Positions 6,435 through 7,335 of a DNA stretch of 7,335 bases are shown here, piece by piece. Position numbers and translations under genes: made by a program. Below the pieces are notes generated by a model, which saw only the letters and a program-made list of their open reading frames with translations, was not told where the DNA came from and did not search any database. The DNA lies in assembly GCA_947631885.1 (NCBI GenBank), contig CANRMZ010000061.1, positions 1-7,335 of the forward strand. The letters are read 5' to 3'. Every line of letters starts with the position of its first letter. Within the stretch, counting starts at the first letter, position 1. The DNA comes from an uncultured Bacilli bacterium. Lineage in GTDB: Bacteria; Bacillota_I; Bacilli_A; RF39; UBA660.

Positions 6435-6522
6435 ATAATACCGCGATTAAAACAAATAAAAGAGAAAGCCAAATATTTTTGCTTTTCTTCATCTCTTCTT
6501 CATGATTATCTAAATCTGCCAT
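6415..6522 (-). CDS. True N-terminus of the flippase-like protein, in a shifted frame (35 residues)
   Basis: The ATG at 6520-6522 has a strong ribosome site (AAGGAG, five bases upstream). The peptide starts MADLDNHEEEMKKSKN and runs into a hydrophobic helix (LSLLFVLIAVLC, about 19-30), just what the flippase family carries before the segment encoded downstream. It ends at TAA (6415-6417), while the downstream frame is closed by a TAA at 6447-6449. The switch must therefore fall within about 6418-6446, and needs one base to be skipped. Joining as ...CVWTI-NKSFSF (one A lost from AAA at 6418-6420) or ...VLC-YGLLNKS both read naturally. It could instead be a separate 35-residue single-helix peptide, but this is less likely. 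Confidence 0.7.
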   Translation of the reverse strand: MADLDNHEEEMKKSKNIWLSLLFVLIAVLCVWTIK

Positions 6523-6527
6523 AGCTT

Positions 6528-6533
6528 CTCCTT
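6528..6533 (-). promoter_or_regulatory. Ribosome binding site of the flippase gene
   Basis: AAGGAG lies five bases before the ATG at 6522 and is among the best Shine-Dalgarno sequences in the window. It places translation initiation at 6522 rather than at the GTG at 6434. Confidence 0.7.
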
Positions 6534-6544
6534 AAACCTTAACA

Positions 6545-6553
6545 ATTATAACA
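6545..6553 (-). promoter_or_regulatory. Extended -10 promoter for the phospholipid operon
   Basis: TGTTATAAT on the minus strand is a perfect -10 with the TG extension, the same nine bases as in the promoter at 1947-1955. Transcription would start near 6538 with a leader of about 16 bases. No good -35 is seen at 17 bases, which extended -10 promoters can tolerate. The operon may also receive read-through from the Ppx/GppA gene, since no GC-containing terminator lies in the 48-base gap. Confidence 0.5.
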
Positions 6554-6570
6554 TATTTATTAATAAAATA

Positions 6571-7335
6571 TTACTTATTTGTAGCGATTATACCATGAGC
6601 TATAGCTATATCGGTAGGAACAATGTATTTTGCTCCAATTTCATATGCTATAAGAAGCACAAAAGCACACATAGCTCTTGTTGCATTCCACCAATCAGGA
6701 TCATCAACATTTGCCTTAATATCATCTAAAGAGGTTTCTTTAAAGTATCTTATTGTATCTTCTCTTCGCGTTTTTATATCCATCATAATTGGTGAAAAAG
6801 GATCGCTATATAAAGTATTATCAGTATAACTAATGCCTGATAGTCTAGCAAACTTTTCATGACCACCACCTGCTAAAATTAAAATATCTGCCTTACTTTT
6901 GGGAAGATTAATATTTTCTTTTATATAATCTATAACTGTATCTAAATCAGTAGTTGCTATATCATCCGCTAAATCAGGGAACTTATTTAGAACATCTATT
7001 ACGCCAATATTACTATTAACAGTCTCGACAACTTCTTTATCACATACTAACACTTCGGTAGAACCGCCACCACCAATCATAACACAAACTTTTTGTCCAG
7101 CATTATGACATGCCCCAAGAGCGGTTAATTTACCTTCGTCTTCTTGAGATATCAGATTAAATTCTAAGCCAGTTTTATCTTTTAAATAATTAAAAAACTC
7201 ATCATATTCTTCTTTATTTAGCTTTCTAAAAATACTAGTTCCATATATATACTTAGGTATATCTTTATTTAAAGAATTAACAAAATCCACGAGTTTATCA
7301 ACATCATTATAATTTAAAGTATTATTTACTTGATA
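6571..7335 (-). CDS. Ppx/GppA-family phosphatase, C-terminal part, start outside the window
   Basis: The frame is open to the right edge (YQVNNTLNYNDVDKLVDFVN...), so the GTG at 7288-7290 is internal. The visible part is 254 residues. The missing N-terminus should be some 50-60 residues with the first phosphate-binding loop. The family (exopolyphosphatase / guanosine pentaphosphatase, ASKHA fold) is shown by YGTSIFRKL (21-29), GLEFNLISQEDEG (56-68, matching the segment with the acidic catalytic residue), IGGGGSTE (87-94, the second phosphate loop) and ILAGGGHEKFA (about 168-178). The second loop usually reads DIGGGST. Here it is MIGGGGST, so the conserved Asp is replaced by Ile, or by Met if one Gly is an insertion. 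Substrate and even activity are therefore uncertain. The gene ends with TAA 48 bases before the flippase start. Confidence 0.8.
   Translation of the reverse strand, partial: YQVNNTLNYNDVDKLVDFVNSLNKDIPKYIYGTSIFRKLNKEEYDEFFNYLKDKTGLEFNLISQEDEGKLTALGACHNAGQKVCVMIGGGGSTEVLVCDKEVVETVNSNIGVIDVLNKFPDLADDIATTDLDTVIDYIKENINLPKSKADILILAGGGHEKFARLSGISYTDNTLYSDPFSPIMMDIKTRREDTIRYFKETSLDDIKANVDDPDWWNATRAMCAFVLLIAYEIGAKYIVPTDIAIAHGIIATNK

Noticed and set aside
6550..6570. A/T-only hairpin in the gap between the Ppx/GppA gene and the flippase gene, as a terminator
   Set aside because: The stem has about six A-T pairs with no G-C pair, and it lies in the -35 to -10 zone of the likely operon promoter.
6623..6829. 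Plus-strand open frame of 68 codons
   Set aside because: It is antisense to the conserved C-terminal part of the Ppx/GppA gene and has no initiation signal.

Overview
The window is AT-rich (roughly 30% GC by eye) and carries AAGGAG-type ribosome binding sites, extended -10 promoters and intrinsic terminators. This suggests a low-GC Firmicutes/Bacillota genome, perhaps an uncultured gut Bacilli lineage related to RF39 or the Erysipelotrichia; that placement is inference only. The standard bacterial code fits: TGA ends the phosphatidylserine decarboxylase and flippase genes, and Trp is encoded by TGG.

Layout, left to right. (1) 1-536, minus strand: an exported or membrane-anchored Ala/Glu/Lys-rich coiled-coil protein. 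It seems to be interrupted by a one-base frame problem at a G5 tract and otherwise reads off the left edge. (2) 537-745: a divergent intergenic region with a promoter on each strand and a 24-bp inverted repeat. (3) 746-1675, plus strand: a membrane protein with three cytoplasmic zinc ribbons, an AT-hook-like basic motif, one transmembrane helix and an outside domain. It ends in a terminator that includes its stop codon. (4) 1688-1924, minus strand: a small unknown protein. It is divergent from (5) 1998-3083, plus strand, a divergent-type ribose-phosphate pyrophosphokinase; the two share overlapping divergent promoters. (6) A bidirectional terminator at 3084-3115 separates prs from a minus-strand operon, which reads from right to left: flippase-like protein (start at 6522, frame-shifted near 6418-6446), CDP-diacylglycerol-serine O-phosphatidyltransferase, phosphatidylserine decarboxylase, and an unknown single-pass membrane protein. 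(7) 6571-7335, minus strand: the C-terminal part of a Ppx/GppA-family protein with an altered phosphate-binding motif, cut by the right edge.

The operon makes phosphatidylserine from CDP-diacylglycerol and decarboxylates it to phosphatidylethanolamine. The flippase-like membrane protein, co-transcribed and overlapping pssA by four bases, could move the product or a derivative across the membrane; that is inference. I see no RNA genes, CRISPR arrays, transposases or attachment sites. No wholly new multi-gene system is evident. The best leads are two apparent +1-type frame interruptions, one in a gene that otherwise looks intact, and the uncharacterised membrane proteins.
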